Notes: a model not told the origin generated them from the sequence alone. A stretch of DNA of 44,090 nucleotides from CAISDA01 sp050258555 (GCA_050258555.1 JBLMZA010000072.1:1-44090), one strand, 5' to 3'. Shown: positions 17,271-27,178, numbered from the stretch's first letter. Numbers and translations: made by a program.

Positions 17271-19514
17271 TTATTCCGCGCTCATCACGGCTTCATCCAT
17301 GCGCCGGCCGATTTCGTTTTCGATCACCGCGCGCGCAGCATCCAGATCGATCGACACGCACTCTTCCACAACGCCCTGCGCCGTGCCTGTCACTGTCCCG
17401 AGCACGCTCTGCGGCACGCCGTGGCGCCGGCAGATTTCCGCAATTTCTTCGAGGCTCGACGGATCGGCCGATATCACGACACGCGACTGTTCTTCACCGA
17501 ACAACGCCCGATCCATGCGCAGACCGGACTTCAGCCTGACAGTGAATCCCCGCGTGGCGCCGCTGCAGATGGCCGATTCGATCAGCGTCACAATGAGACC
17601 GCCGTCGGCCGCATCGTGCGCCGATTTGACCCGTCCCGCGTGTATGAGCTCCAGCAGGCACGCCTGGAGCCGCTTCTCGAATGCAAGATCAAACCACGGC
17701 GCATCCGCGCCGCATACGCCGTGTATAGCGGACAGATATTCGCTGCCGTTCAGGTCGCCGCGCTGTTCGCCCAGCAACAGGATCGCATCGCCCGCATCCT
17801 GAAACGCCGATGGCGTGATATGGGCCCGGTCCTCGATCAATCCGACCATCCCGATCACCGGCGTCGGATACACGGCCGCAGTCGGACTTTCGTTGTAAAA
17901 GCTCACGTTGCCGCCCGTCACGGGGGTTTCCAGCACGCGGCAGGCTTCACCCACTCCTGCAACCGCCTCGGCGAACTGCCAATACATTTCGGGCTTATAC
18001 GGATTGCCGAAATTCAGACAATTCGTGATCGCCAGCGGCGTGCCGCCGGAACACACCACATTCCGGGCCGATTCGGCCACGGCGATCATCGCTCCCTTGC
18101 GCGGATTCAGATAGACGTAGCGGCCGTTGCAGTCGGTTTTCATCGACAGATACTTGGTCGTGCCCTTGATCTTCACGATCGCCGCGTCGCATCCGCCGTA
18201 CGAGACCGTGTTCGTCCGGACCATCGAATCATACTGCTCATAGACCCAGCGCTTGCCGGCGATGTTCGGTGATTTCAAGAGCGCCATAATGACGGCTTCG
18301 TAATCCGACGGCTCGGGAATCGAGTTGATGTCGATCGACCGAACCTCTTTAAGATATTGCGGTTCCGCCGTTTCCCGAATGTAGACCGGAGCGCCGCCTC
18401 CGAGCACAAGCGTCTCGGCCGGGACCTCCGCTTTCAGCTCTCCATGATGGTAGATCTTCACGATGCCGTCGTCGGTCACCGTGCCGATGGCGACGCAGTG
18501 CAGATCCCATTTTGCGAACACCTCTTTAATCTTTTCCTCCATGCCCGGCTTCGACACCAGGAGCATGCGTTCCTGCGATTCGGAAAGCATGATCTCATAG
18601 GCGCTCATGCCCGATTCGCGGACCGGCACTTTGTCCAGATCGATCACCATGCCGGCATTGCCCTTGGCGCTCATTTCCATGGTTGAACAGGTGATGCCGG
18701 CGGCGCCCATATCCTGTATGCCGACCAGATACTCCCCGTGTATCACTTCGAGCGTGGCTTCAAGCAGCAGTTTTTCCGTGAACGGATCGCCCACCTGGAC
18801 AGACGGCCGTTTCGCCTCGGACTTTTCGGAGATCTCTTCGGAAGCGAATGTCGCGCCGTGTATGCCGTCGCGTCCGGTCGAAGCCCCGACGATCATGACC
18901 GTATTTCCCTTGCCTTTCGCCACCGCAGAGGCGACCTGATGATGCTTCACGATGCCGACGCTCATGGCATTCACGAGCGGATTGGTCTGATAGCACGGAT
19001 CGAAATACACCTCTCCCGCCACCGTCGGCACGCCGAAGCTGTTGCCGTAATCGCCGATGCCTTTCACAACGCCCTTGAAGAGAAATCGCGTGCGCGTATG
19101 ATCGAGGCTTCCGAAGCGCAGCGAGTTCAAGCCTGCGATCGGACGCGCGCCCATCGTGAAGATGTCGCGCATGATGCCTCCCACGCCGGTCGCCGCGCCC
19201 TGATACGGTTCCACGGCCGACGGATGATTGTGGCTTTCAATCTTGAATGCCACCGCCATGCCGTCGCCGATATCGACGAGTCCGGCATTCTCCTCTCCGG
19301 CACCGACGAGCAGCCTGCCGCCGGAACGCGGGAGCGTCTTCAATTGGGCGATCGAATTCTTGTATGAACAGTGCTCGCTCCACATCACGGAGTAAATGCC
19401 GAGCTCCGTATATGAGGGCGTGCGCCCGAGAATCGATTCCACCTTCCGATATTCCGCTTCAGTCAATCCATGTTGAAGCGCTAATTCCAATGTGACTTGA
19501 GGTTCCTGTTTCAT
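17271..19514 (-). CDS. purL: phosphoribosylformylglycinamidine synthase subunit PurL
   Basis: ATP-dependent synthetase subunit making FGAM in purine synthesis. At 748 residues it is the small type that needs separate PurS and PurQ, both of which are encoded at 10878-11861. It has the catalytic histidine H48 (SVMWSEHCSYKNS), the ATP/Mg blocks (KIESHNHPSAVEPYQGAATG and DIFTMGARPIA) and a repeated second half (TGGNVSFYNES). The ATG at 19514 is preceded by GGAAGAG. Upstream in-frame starts run into mutS2 and are rejected. It is the last gene of yqeY-cvpA-mutS2-purL. Confidence 0.96.
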   Translation of the reverse strand: MKQEPQVTLELALQHGLTEAEYRKVESILGRTPSYTELGIYSVMWSEHCSYKNSIAQLKTLPRSGGRLLVGAGEENAGLVDIGDGMAVAFKIESHNHPSAVEPYQGAATGVGGIMRDIFTMGARPIAGLNSLRFGSLDHTRTRFLFKGVVKGIGDYGNSFGVPTVAGEVYFDPCYQTNPLVNAMSVGIVKHHQVASAVAKGKGNTVMIVGASTGRDGIHGATFASEEISEKSEAKRPSVQVGDPFTEKLLLEATLEVIHGEYLVGIQDMGAAGITCSTMEMSAKGNAGMVIDLDKVPVRESGMSAYEIMLSESQERMLLVSKPGMEEKIKEVFAKWDLHCVAIGTVTDDGIVKIYHHGELKAEVPAETLVLGGGAPVYIRETAEPQYLKEVRSIDINSIPEPSDYEAVIMALLKSPNIAGKRWVYEQYDSMVRTNTVSYGGCDAAIVKIKGTTKYLSMKTDCNGRYVYLNPRKGAMIAVAESARNVVCSGGTPLAITNCLNFGNPYKPEMYWQFAEAVAGVGEACRVLETPVTGGNVSFYNESPTAAVYPTPVIGMVGLIEDRAHITPSAFQDAGDAILLLGEQRGDLNGSEYLSAIHGVCGADAPWFDLAFEKRLQACLLELIHAGRVKSAHDAADGGLIVTLIESAICSGATRGFTVRLKSGLRMDRALFGEEQSRVVISADPSSLEEIAEICRRHGVPQSVLGTVTGTAQGVVEECVSIDLDAARAVIENEIGRRMDEAVMSAE

Positions 19515-19560
19515 GCTCTTCCGATATTGTGCAAAGGGATCTGTGAGTAGCAAGAATTGT

Positions 19561-21933
19561 TCACTGCAATTCAACGACGGTGACGCCGGTGCCGCCTTCA
19601 TTCCATTCACCGAGCTTGAACGATTTGACGCGCTTGTCCTCCCGCAAAAATTCATGGATGCGCTTGCGGAGCGCTCCCGTACCTTTGCCGTGGATGATAT
19701 CGATGCGGTGAAGTCCGGCAATCACGGCGTCATCGAGAAACTTGTCGACCGTGTCGATGGCTTCATCTCCATACATGCCGCGGATATCCATCTCCATTGC
19801 GGAGGCCGGCTTCACGAAGTACGACGGAGATTCTTCGGCCGCCTGCTTGGCCGGAGCCGACGAACGCGTATGCGCAAGCTGACGGATGTTCACTTTCATC
19901 TTCACCGTATTGAAGGCGACGGTCAGATTCCCCTGCGCATCGGGACGCGTCATCACCTTGCCGGCCTGGCCGTTCGATGTGAGCAGCACGTCGTCGCCCA
20001 CAAAAAAACCCATCTGCTTCTGCTGTGCGGCATCTTCCGCGGACTTCAATTGCTGAGCTTCGCCGTGGATCTGCCTGTCGATCTCGCCGATCTCCGATTT
20101 CCATTTCTTCACCGTCGTGCGCTCGCCGCTTTGGGCGCGGATCTCGCGCACCGCATTCTCGATCGCCGCGTTCGCCCGGTCGATGATCTCCTGCGCGTCC
20201 TGGAGGGCTTTGGCCTTCACTTCGCGCAGTTCCTTCTTCGATGCCGATAATTTGGTTTCATACTCGTCGCGAAGGTTCGCCGTGACAAGGCGTTCGGATG
20301 CCAACGCCTGACGCTCATTCTCGGCCTCCTGCGAACGCTGTTCGAGATCGAGCAGCAGCCGCTCGAGCTTCGACTGCTGTTCGCCCAGCATTGCCTGGGC
20401 ATCCTTCAGCACCGTATCGGACATGCCGAGACGGCGTGCAATGACAAGCGCATAGCTGCTGCCGGGCACGCCCACCCGAAAACGGTAAGTCGGCTGCAGC
20501 GACGTCTGGTTGAACTCCATGGCGCCGTTCTGCATCCCGGGCGTTTCATGCGCGAATGCCTTCAGCGCGCCGTGATGCGTCGTGGCGATCGTCTTCGCGC
20601 CGCTTTCAGTGAGTGCGCGCAGAAGCGCCGCGGCAATCGCCCCGCCTTCGGTCGGATCCGTTCCGGCGCCGATTTCATCGATCAGCACCAGGCTTCCTTC
20701 CTTTGCACCTTCGACGATTTCCTTCAACTGCAGCATCTGCGAACTATACGTGCTCAGATCGTCTTCAATGGACTGGTTGTCGCCGATGTTGACAAAAATA
20801 TTCCGGAAGACCGGGAACTCCGAATCGGCCGAGGCCGGAATATGGATTCCCGACTGCACCATCAATGCCAGCAGCCCGACGGTCTTCAACGCCACGGTCT
20901 TTCCGCCGGCATTGGGTCCGGTGATGAGAAGCGTATTGTAGGCCCCTCCCAATTCCAGATTCAGCGGCACCACCCCTTCCCTCCCGTGTTTCTGCATGAG
21001 AAGCGGATGCCGGCCATGTCGAATTACCAGCGAACTATTTTCTACCAAAAATGGCTTATTTCCTTTTATATCAATAGAATACTTTGCTTTTGCGTAAGTA
21101 AATTCTATGGTAGTAAGGAGCCTGACATTCTCCCGGATTTCCTGCTTCACTTCATTGATCTGCGCAGTCAGAGACCGGAGCACTTTTTCGATCTCCCGCT
21201 TTTCCTTGAAGTGGAGCTCCGAGATTTCGTTGTTAAGGGCGAGCGTTTCGGCCGGTTCGATGTAGACGGTGAGGCCGGTGGCCGAGGCGCTGTGTATGAA
21301 GCCGGGGACCATGTTCTTCCGTTCCGTCTTGATGGGAAGCACCATGCGCCCTTCGCGTGTCGTGATGATTTCCTCCTGCGCCATGCCCTGTTCTGAGACG
21401 TCGCGGAGAATTTTTTCGAGCCGCTTGCTCAATTGTCCGTGTATGGAGATGATCGCCTGCCGCACCGCGCGCAGTTCTTTGCTGGCGGAGTCCTTGACGG
21501 TTCCGTTCTCATCGATCGCCTGCGCGATATTGAACGTCAGGACCTTGTCCGTCCAGAGCTGATGCGTGATGGAGCTGAGTTCGGGATAATATTCGCGGCG
21601 TTTTTCGACGAACAGCTTGATGGCGTTGCCGGCGCGGAGCGTCGAGGCGATCTCGAGCAATTCCTGCGGGGAGAGAGTGTTGTTTTCGATTGCCGCCCGG
21701 TTCAGGGCAAGGCGGATGTCCTTGATGCCGTCGATCGGAAAGGCGGTTTCGGATTCGATCATTCTCTTGAGCTCCGACACCCGGTTGTGTTCGAGTGAGA
21801 GCTGCGCGAGATCATCGCTGGGGAGCAGGCGCTCGACGGCTTCCCGTCCCAGGTCCGAAGGCGCATAGTGTGCTATCTGATGAAGGATTTTCCGATAATC
21901 AAGCCGTTCACATCCTGCTTCAAATGCTGTCAT
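19561..21933 (-). CDS. mutS2: endonuclease MutS2
   Basis: MutS homologue without mismatch-recognition domains, linked to suppression of recombination and, in some bacteria, to ribosome-collision rescue. The 790 residues contain MutS core and clamp (about 1-300), Walker A GPNAGGKT at 339-346, Walker B (LVLIDEIGAGTD), a long coiled coil (about 500-640) and a C-terminal Smr domain (DIRGMYGDEA and IIHGKGTGALR). The start abuts the cvpA stop. Codons for residues 273-306 (21016-21117) are strikingly AT-rich, about 30% G+C against about 60% on either side, although the protein stays family-like. Confidence 0.95.
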   Translation of the reverse strand: MTAFEAGCERLDYRKILHQIAHYAPSDLGREAVERLLPSDDLAQLSLEHNRVSELKRMIESETAFPIDGIKDIRLALNRAAIENNTLSPQELLEIASTLRAGNAIKLFVEKRREYYPELSSITHQLWTDKVLTFNIAQAIDENGTVKDSASKELRAVRQAIISIHGQLSKRLEKILRDVSEQGMAQEEIITTREGRMVLPIKTERKNMVPGFIHSASATGLTVYIEPAETLALNNEISELHFKEKREIEKVLRSLTAQINEVKQEIRENVRLLTTIEFTYAKAKYSIDIKGNKPFLVENSSLVIRHGRHPLLMQKHGREGVVPLNLELGGAYNTLLITGPNAGGKTVALKTVGLLALMVQSGIHIPASADSEFPVFRNIFVNIGDNQSIEDDLSTYSSQMLQLKEIVEGAKEGSLVLIDEIGAGTDPTEGGAIAAALLRALTESGAKTIATTHHGALKAFAHETPGMQNGAMEFNQTSLQPTYRFRVGVPGSSYALVIARRLGMSDTVLKDAQAMLGEQQSKLERLLLDLEQRSQEAENERQALASERLVTANLRDEYETKLSASKKELREVKAKALQDAQEIIDRANAAIENAVREIRAQSGERTTVKKWKSEIGEIDRQIHGEAQQLKSAEDAAQQKQMGFFVGDDVLLTSNGQAGKVMTRPDAQGNLTVAFNTVKMKVNIRQLAHTRSSAPAKQAAEESPSYFVKPASAMEMDIRGMYGDEAIDTVDKFLDDAVIAGLHRIDIIHGKGTGALRKRIHEFLREDKRVKSFKLGEWNEGGTGVTVVELQ

Positions 21934-22476
21934 TTACTTTTTCGTTTCTCCGGGTTTGCCGTGATCGGCAAACGCATTATACAAACGCTGATAAAAGTCT
22001 TCCATCTCGGGAAAGTATCCATAGGCCGCATCGTAGACGCGCGGGGCGATGTTCTTCACCGGGAGGTAGAGTTTCGACGATGCCTTCGTTTCTTCGGAGG
22101 GCATGCCGACATAGGCCGAAAGGATGATCAGGGCGAGGCTGACCGACAATGCCCCTTCCCCGATTCCAATGATCAGTCCGCCGAGATGGTTGAGGAATCC
22201 CTCGACCACATCGCGCACGAAGAGGCTGTAGAGCACGGCCTGTGCGAACATGATGCCGCCGATGATCGTGAAATAGGCGAAGAAAATCGCCACGCCGGAC
22301 TTCAGGCCCAGCGGCACGAAGACCGATTCCGCAAAGGAGAAGCCGAACGTGACGGCGATGGCGATGGCCGCCACAAGAGCGATCAGGGAAAGGACTTTTT
22401 TCATCAGCCCCTTCTGCCAGCCGGCCAGTCCGAACAGTCCGGCCACAATGATGATGGTAATATCGAGTGCGCTCAT
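21934..22476 (-). CDS. CvpA family membrane protein
   Basis: A 180-residue protein with four predicted membrane helices and a polar C-terminal tail. It matches the CvpA family (named from colicin V production; often linked to envelope stress, with unclear molecular role). Seen: start SALDITIIIVAGLFGLAGWQ and glycine-rich third helix NHLGGLIIGIGEGALS. It lies 6 nt after yqeY, with zero spacing to mutS2; cvpA beside mutS2 is a common pairing in bacteria. Confidence 0.88.
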   Translation of the reverse strand: MSALDITIIIVAGLFGLAGWQKGLMKKVLSLIALVAAIAIAVTFGFSFAESVFVPLGLKSGVAIFFAYFTIIGGIMFAQAVLYSLFVRDVVEGFLNHLGGLIIGIGEGALSVSLALIILSAYVGMPSEETKASSKLYLPVKNIAPRVYDAAYGYFPEMEDFYQRLYNAFADHGKPGETKK

Positions 22477-22482
22477 GGGAGA

Positions 22483-22929
22483 TCAGGAAAGTTTGGTCCG
22501 CACGATTTCGTTGATGATCTTGCCGTCCAGTTTGCCTTTGAGTTCCTTCATGACCAGCGGCATGACCTTTCCAAGGTCGCCGGGACCGGATGCGCCGGCC
22601 TGGGCGATGATGCCGGCGATCACCGTTTCGGCTTCCTCACGCGACATTTGCTTGGGCAAATATTCGGAAATGACGGCGACTTCGGCCGATTCCTTCTCCA
22701 CCAGGTCCTGGCGGCCCGCCTTCTCGTACAGTTCGATCGATTCCTTGCGTTTCTTCACCGCATTCAGCAGCAGCGCCATTTCCTCATCGGCGGTCATTTC
22801 GCGGTTGAGGCCCTTCTTCTCGAATTCCAGGATCTGCGCGCGGACCATGCGCAGCGTCTCGGTGCGGTTCTTGTCTCCCGCCTTCATGGCGTTTTTCAAA
22901 TCTTCGGATATTGTCTGTGACAGCGTCAT
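22483..22929 (-). CDS. GatB/YqeY domain-containing protein
   Basis: A 148-residue stand-alone YqeY protein, homologous to the C-terminal tRNA-binding region of GatB. Free-standing members have no settled function. Seen: LSQTISEDLKNAMKAGDKNR, LRMVRAQILEFEKK, EYLPKQMSREE and MPLVMKELKGKLDG. I chose ATG 22929 because GGAAAGGG lies 8 nt before it; ATG 22935 and a longer form from 22980 are alternatives. It is the first gene of its unit, with a promoter at 22984-23012. Confidence 0.88.
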   Translation of the reverse strand: MTLSQTISEDLKNAMKAGDKNRTETLRMVRAQILEFEKKGLNREMTADEEMALLLNAVKKRKESIELYEKAGRQDLVEKESAEVAVISEYLPKQMSREEAETVIAGIIAQAGASGPGDLGKVMPLVMKELKGKLDGKIINEIVRTKLS

Positions 22930-22983
22930 GTCCATGTCCCTTTCCGGAATACACAGCGTCAAAATCATCGGGATTAACACATA

Positions 22984-23012
22984 AATATATTACAATACCG
23001 TCCGAAAAGCAA
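22984..23012 (-). promoter_or_regulatory. promoter of yqeY-cvpA-mutS2-purL
   Basis: On the minus strand TTGCTT (23012-23007), a 17-nt spacer and TATATT (22989-22984). It is divergent from the bshC promoter, 19 nt away. Confidence 0.65.
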
Positions 23013-23031
23013 TGAGGGATTTCCCGTGGAG

Positions 23032-23060
23032 TTGCATCTCCGGCGATTAGGGCGTATATT
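23032..23060 (+). promoter_or_regulatory. promoter of bshC
   Basis: TTGCAT (23032-23037), a 17-nt spacer and TATATT (23055-23060). The predicted start near 23067 leaves a leader of about 32 nt that includes AAAAGGA. Confidence 0.65.
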
Positions 23061-23098
23061 TCTTCGTCGTTTATCTTCCTAAAAGGACCACTACGCCT

Positions 23099-24739
23099 AT
23101 GAAATGGATCAATACGGATCAGCTGCAGCGCTCGGACGCGGGATTTTCGGGACTGTATGTCGACTATCTGAATAATTACGAGCGCGTCGCGCGCTATTTC
23201 GCCGGCAACTATACGGCGGTTGCCGACTGGCAGCGGACCATCGAACAGGCCGTTGCCCGTCCTCTCGACCGCGCAACGCTCGTCCGCGTGCTCCATGAAC
23301 AGAACCGCGCGCTGCACTGCAGCGTGCGCACGCTGGCAAACATCGATCTGCTGGACAATCACAACACGGTCGCCGTCGTCACCGGCCAGCAGCTGGGGCT
23401 GTTTTCCGGACCGCTCTACACGCTGTTCAAGACGATCACCACATTGAAGCTCGCCGAAAAGCTGTCGATCGACTTCCCTTCCTATCACTTCGTACCCGTC
23501 TTCTGGCTCGAGGGCGAAGATCACGATTTCGACGAGATCAATTCGGTGACCATACTGAACGCGCAGAATGAACTGCAGCAGTTCACGTACCTTGTGGGCG
23601 GACAGCCGTTCGACAGGAATCCGGGCGCCACAGGCGCCATCTGCATCGACGAAACGATCACCGCGCTGTTCGACTCGCTTGCAGCATCGCTCACGCACAC
23701 CGAATACACCGACGGCGTTGTGGAACTGCTGCGCGGCTACTACAAGCCCGGCGCAACGCTCATGGAGGCCTTCGCGGGACTCATGCACCGCCTCTTCGAG
23801 GAAACAGGCCTCGTGCTGCTGAATGCGAACCATCCGGAACTGAAGCAGCTCATGAAGCCGGTCTTCCGCAGGGAAATCGAAACCGAATCGGACACATCGA
23901 AGCTGATCATCGAAAAAAGCGTGGAGCTCGAGGACCAGTATCACGCGCAGATCAAGCCGAAGCCGATCAATCTTTTCATGTTCCATAAGGGCGGGCGCTT
24001 CCCGCTCGAGCCCTCGGAACACGATTATTACCTGAAGGGAACACGCCAGCGCTACACGCGCGACGAACTGCTTTCGGCCATCGATGCGACGCCCGAAATG
24101 TTCTCTCCCAATGTGGCGCTGCGGCCCGTCTGCCAGGATATGATTCTGCCGACGGTGGCCTACATCGGAGGTCCCGGCGAGATCGCCTACTTTGCCCAGC
24201 TCAAGACGGTCTTCGAAAAATTCGGCGTGCCGATGCCCATCATCTATCCCCGGGCCACCGCGACTATTCTGGAAGAGAAGATCAATAAGGTGCTGGAAAA
24301 ATACTCGCTTACCATGCCGGACCTCATGGGAGATCTCGATCTTGTGCTGCAGAAAATTTCGGAGCAGGTTGCGGAAGTCAAGGTCGAAGACTTATTCTCG
24401 ACCATGAATGCGAAGATCCATGCGGCGCTGGTCGAGGGAAGCTTCGGCATACAGCAGATCGATCCGACGCTCAAGCCGGTGATCGATTCGACGATGCAGA
24501 AGTTCGAACAGCATCTCAAGGGCGTGAAGGAAAAGACGCAGAAGGCGCAGCAGCAGAAGCAGGAAGTCTCCTTGAAGCAGATCCGGAAGGCGGCATCGAC
24601 GCTGTTCCCGAACGAGAATTTTCAGGAACGGGAGTTCACCGTGCTGCAGTTCATGAACAAGTACGGAATTGATTTTATGAAGTGGCTGATGTCCGAACTG
24701 GTGATCGATCGGTTCGAGCATCAGGTGCTGCAGTTGTGA
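23099..24739 (+). CDS. bshC: bacillithiol biosynthesis cysteine-adding enzyme BshC
   Basis: Adds cysteine to glucosaminyl malate in the last step of bacillithiol synthesis. The 546 residues show the family blocks VTGQQLGLFSGPLYTLFK, FWLEGEDHDFDEIN, PVCQDMILPTVAYIGGPGE and a C-terminal coiled coil rich in Lys and Gln (about 470-500). Length is as expected. bshA and bshB are not in the window. The gene is monocistronic and ends one base before the stop of the convergent ABC gene. Confidence 0.94.
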   Translation: MKWINTDQLQRSDAGFSGLYVDYLNNYERVARYFAGNYTAVADWQRTIEQAVARPLDRATLVRVLHEQNRALHCSVRTLANIDLLDNHNTVAVVTGQQLGLFSGPLYTLFKTITTLKLAEKLSIDFPSYHFVPVFWLEGEDHDFDEINSVTILNAQNELQQFTYLVGGQPFDRNPGATGAICIDETITALFDSLAASLTHTEYTDGVVELLRGYYKPGATLMEAFAGLMHRLFEETGLVLLNANHPELKQLMKPVFRREIETESDTSKLIIEKSVELEDQYHAQIKPKPINLFMFHKGGRFPLEPSEHDYYLKGTRQRYTRDELLSAIDATPEMFSPNVALRPVCQDMILPTVAYIGGPGEIAYFAQLKTVFEKFGVPMPIIYPRATATILEEKINKVLEKYSLTMPDLMGDLDLVLQKISEQVAEVKVEDLFSTMNAKIHAALVEGSFGIQQIDPTLKPVIDSTMQKFEQHLKGVKEKTQKAQQQKQEVSLKQIRKAASTLFPNENFQEREFTVLQFMNKYGIDFMKWLMSELVIDRFEHQVLQL

Positions 24740-24740
24740 A

Positions 24741-25856
24741 TCACAGCACCAGCTCCGTTTCCTTGTCGAAGAAATGCGCGTGTTCCATTTCGAAGGCGAA
24801 CGACATGGGCTGCATCGGCTTCGGCGCCTCGGCGGCATGAATGCGCGCAACGTACTGCTGAGACGACGGCGTCGTGAAATATACGAAGATCTCGTTGCCC
24901 ATCGGCTCGACCACTTCGACATTCAGCGTGACGGCATCGGAGGGGGTTCGCTTTCCCGCGGACTCCCCGGTGCGCGCATCGAGAATGTGCTCGGGACGGA
25001 TTCCCATCCAGATCTCCTTGCCGATCTTCTCCTTCACCGCCGGTTCCTTCGATGCAGGAATCGCAAGCGACAGCGGCGAATTCTTCTCGCAGAACCGGAG
25101 CCCGTTATCCCGGACGATCGTGCCTTCGAAAAAATTCATGGCGGGACTTCCGATGAAGCCCGCCACAAACTTGTTCACCGGACGGTTGTAGAGATTCAGC
25201 GGCGTATCGGTCTGCTGCACGACGCCGTCCTTCATCACCACGATGCGGTCGCCCATCGTCATGGCTTCGGTCTGGTCGTGCGTCACATAGATCATTGTTG
25301 CTTCCAGGCGGTGATGCAGTTTTGAAATCTCGGTGCGCATCTGCACGCGCAGCTTCGCATCCAGGTTGCTCAGCGGCTCATCGAACAGAAACACTTTCGG
25401 TTTCCGCACGATCGCCCGTCCCACCGCCACGCGCTGCCGCTGTCCGCCCGAGAGGGCTTTCGGCTTCCGGTCGAGATACTCGCCGATGCCCAGAATCTGC
25501 GCCGCTTCACGCACGCGCGCATCGATCTCCGCCTTCGGAAATTTTCTCAGCTTGAGTCCGAACGCCATATTCTCATACACGGTCATATGCGGATACAGCG
25601 CATAATTCTGGAAGACCATGGCGATGTCCCGGTCCTTCGGAGCGACATCGTTGACAACGCGGCCGTCGATCGAAACGGTGCCGGAAGAGATTTCTTCGAG
25701 TCCGGCCACCATGCGCAGCGTCGTCGATTTGCCGCAGCCCGACGGGCCGACCAGGACGACAAATTCCTTGTCCCGTATCCCGATGGACACATCGCGGACC
25801 GCCGTGACGCCGCCTTCATAAATTTTCGAGACGTTTTCGAGCTGAACGCTTGCCAT
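24741..25856 (-). CDS. ABC transporter ATP-binding protein, MalK/UgpC/MsmX type
   Basis: Cytoplasmic ATPase for a carbohydrate or polyol importer. The 371 residues have Walker A at 37-45 (GPSGCGKST), Q-loop (VFQNYALYPHMTV), signature LSGGQRQR from 135, Walker B FLFDE at 156-160, the switch His (YVTHDQTEAM) and a C-terminal OB-type regulatory domain (WMGIRPEHIL). No permease or binding-protein gene is beside it, as with the multitask ATPase MsmX, so the substrate is unknown. It follows aroA by 13 nt, an unusual partner. Confidence 0.92.
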   Translation of the reverse strand: MASVQLENVSKIYEGGVTAVRDVSIGIRDKEFVVLVGPSGCGKSTTLRMVAGLEEISSGTVSIDGRVVNDVAPKDRDIAMVFQNYALYPHMTVYENMAFGLKLRKFPKAEIDARVREAAQILGIGEYLDRKPKALSGGQRQRVAVGRAIVRKPKVFLFDEPLSNLDAKLRVQMRTEISKLHHRLEATMIYVTHDQTEAMTMGDRIVVMKDGVVQQTDTPLNLYNRPVNKFVAGFIGSPAMNFFEGTIVRDNGLRFCEKNSPLSLAIPASKEPAVKEKIGKEIWMGIRPEHILDARTGESAGKRTPSDAVTLNVEVVEPMGNEIFVYFTTPSSQQYVARIHAAEAPKPMQPMSFAFEMEHAHFFDKETELVL

Positions 25857-25869
25857 TGTCTACCCCGCT

Positions 25870-27153
25870 TTAGCGTGTCAATGATTGGAGAAGTTCCCAG
25901 AACCGGGGAAACGAAATATCCACGCAGCCGGCATCATCGACCGTCCCGCCGTCGTTCAACGCCAGCGACGCAACGCCGAAGGCCATCGCGATGCGGTGGT
26001 CGCCGAAGCTCGTGAATTCTGTGGAAGATACGATTCTTTTCGGTTCAAAAGCAAAGCCGTCATCATATTCTTCCACATCGATGCCGAGCGCCTTCAGATT
26101 CCGGCACACCGCCGCGATGCGGTCGCATTCCTTGCTTCGCAGTTCCCTGGCATCGCGCACTTCGAACACGCCCCGGGCGAATGCGCCGGCTACGGCGAGC
26201 ACGGGAATCTCGTCGATGATATTCGGGATGATGCTCCCCTTCAGCGCCTGGGGCGCGCGGAGCTCCGAACTCCTGACCGTCACATCCCCGATCTCCTCCC
26301 CGCCGATCACGCGGCGGTTTTCGAGCGTGATGCGCCCTCCCATCTGCGTGAGCACATCGAGAAAGCCGATACGCGTGGGATTGAGTCCGATATTGCGGAC
26401 GGTGATTTCGGCATCCTCGGCGATGAGTGCGGCAACGATAAAAAAGGCGGCGGAAGAAGGATCTCCCGGCACCATAAACGGTGCGGCCTCGATTTCTTTC
26501 CCGCCCTCGATGGAAATGACCGTCTCCGAGCCTTCACGGACAGGCTTCAGACCCAGCATCCGTTCGGTGTGATCGCGCGAAGGAGTCGCTTCAACCACCT
26601 GCGTTCTCCCCTCGGCAAAAAGTCCCGCCAGAAGAACGGCCGATTTCACCTGTGCGCTCGGAATGGGAAGCGCATAGCGTATGCCGCGAAGCGCCGCATC
26701 TGCCTGGAAATGCAACGGCGGCGTGCCCGCTTCGGATGCCTCGACGCGGGCGCCCATCTGGCGCAGAGGATCGACCACGCGCTTCATCGGGCGCTTCACC
26801 AGATACTGGTCGCCGGATATCGAGGAGGCGAATGTCTGGCCGGCCAGAATGCCGGACAGCAGCCGAATCGTCGTGCCCGAGTTGCCGGCATCAAGCATAG
26901 AAACCGGTTTTTTGAGAGAACGCAATCCCTTGCCTTGAATGAGGATGCGGTCTTTATCGAGAGTGATTCCCGCGCCGAGCGATTGCATGCATGTGACCGT
27001 ACTCAATGGATCGGCCGCATGGAGAAATCCTGTGATTTCGGTCACTCCGGTGGCAAGCGAGCCGATCATGACGCTGCGGTGTGAGATGGATTTGTCGCCG
27101 GGCACGGCGACTTCGCCGCGGAGGGTTGGTGCGTATGCAAGAGTTCGCTTCAT
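25870..27153 (-). CDS. aroA: 3-phosphoshikimate 1-carboxyvinyltransferase (EPSP synthase)
   Basis: Sixth step of the shikimate pathway, joining PEP and shikimate-3-phosphate. The 427 residues carry VPGDKSISHR (K21 and R26), LDAGNSGTTIRLLSG (88-100), ATPSRDHTERML and ELRSKECDRIA, close to the Bacillus-type enzyme. I start at ATG 27153; an in-frame TTG at 27180 would add nine residues and lies inside the upstream hairpin. It is downstream of pnp and upstream of the ABC ATPase gene. Confidence 0.95.
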   Translation of the reverse strand: MKRTLAYAPTLRGEVAVPGDKSISHRSVMIGSLATGVTEITGFLHAADPLSTVTCMQSLGAGITLDKDRILIQGKGLRSLKKPVSMLDAGNSGTTIRLLSGILAGQTFASSISGDQYLVKRPMKRVVDPLRQMGARVEASEAGTPPLHFQADAALRGIRYALPIPSAQVKSAVLLAGLFAEGRTQVVEATPSRDHTERMLGLKPVREGSETVISIEGGKEIEAAPFMVPGDPSSAAFFIVAALIAEDAEITVRNIGLNPTRIGFLDVLTQMGGRITLENRRVIGGEEIGDVTVRSSELRAPQALKGSIIPNIIDEIPVLAVAGAFARGVFEVRDARELRSKECDRIAAVCRNLKALGIDVEEYDDGFAFEPKRIVSSTEFTSFGDHRIAMAFGVASLALNDGGTVDDAGCVDISFPRFWELLQSLTR

Positions 27154-27178
27154 GGGGATTCTTTCATCCGGATACGAC

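Noticed and set aside
17131..17802. Open frame on the plus strand after dapF
   Set aside because: It starts in the AT-rich spacer, crosses the dapF/purL terminator and is antisense to purL.
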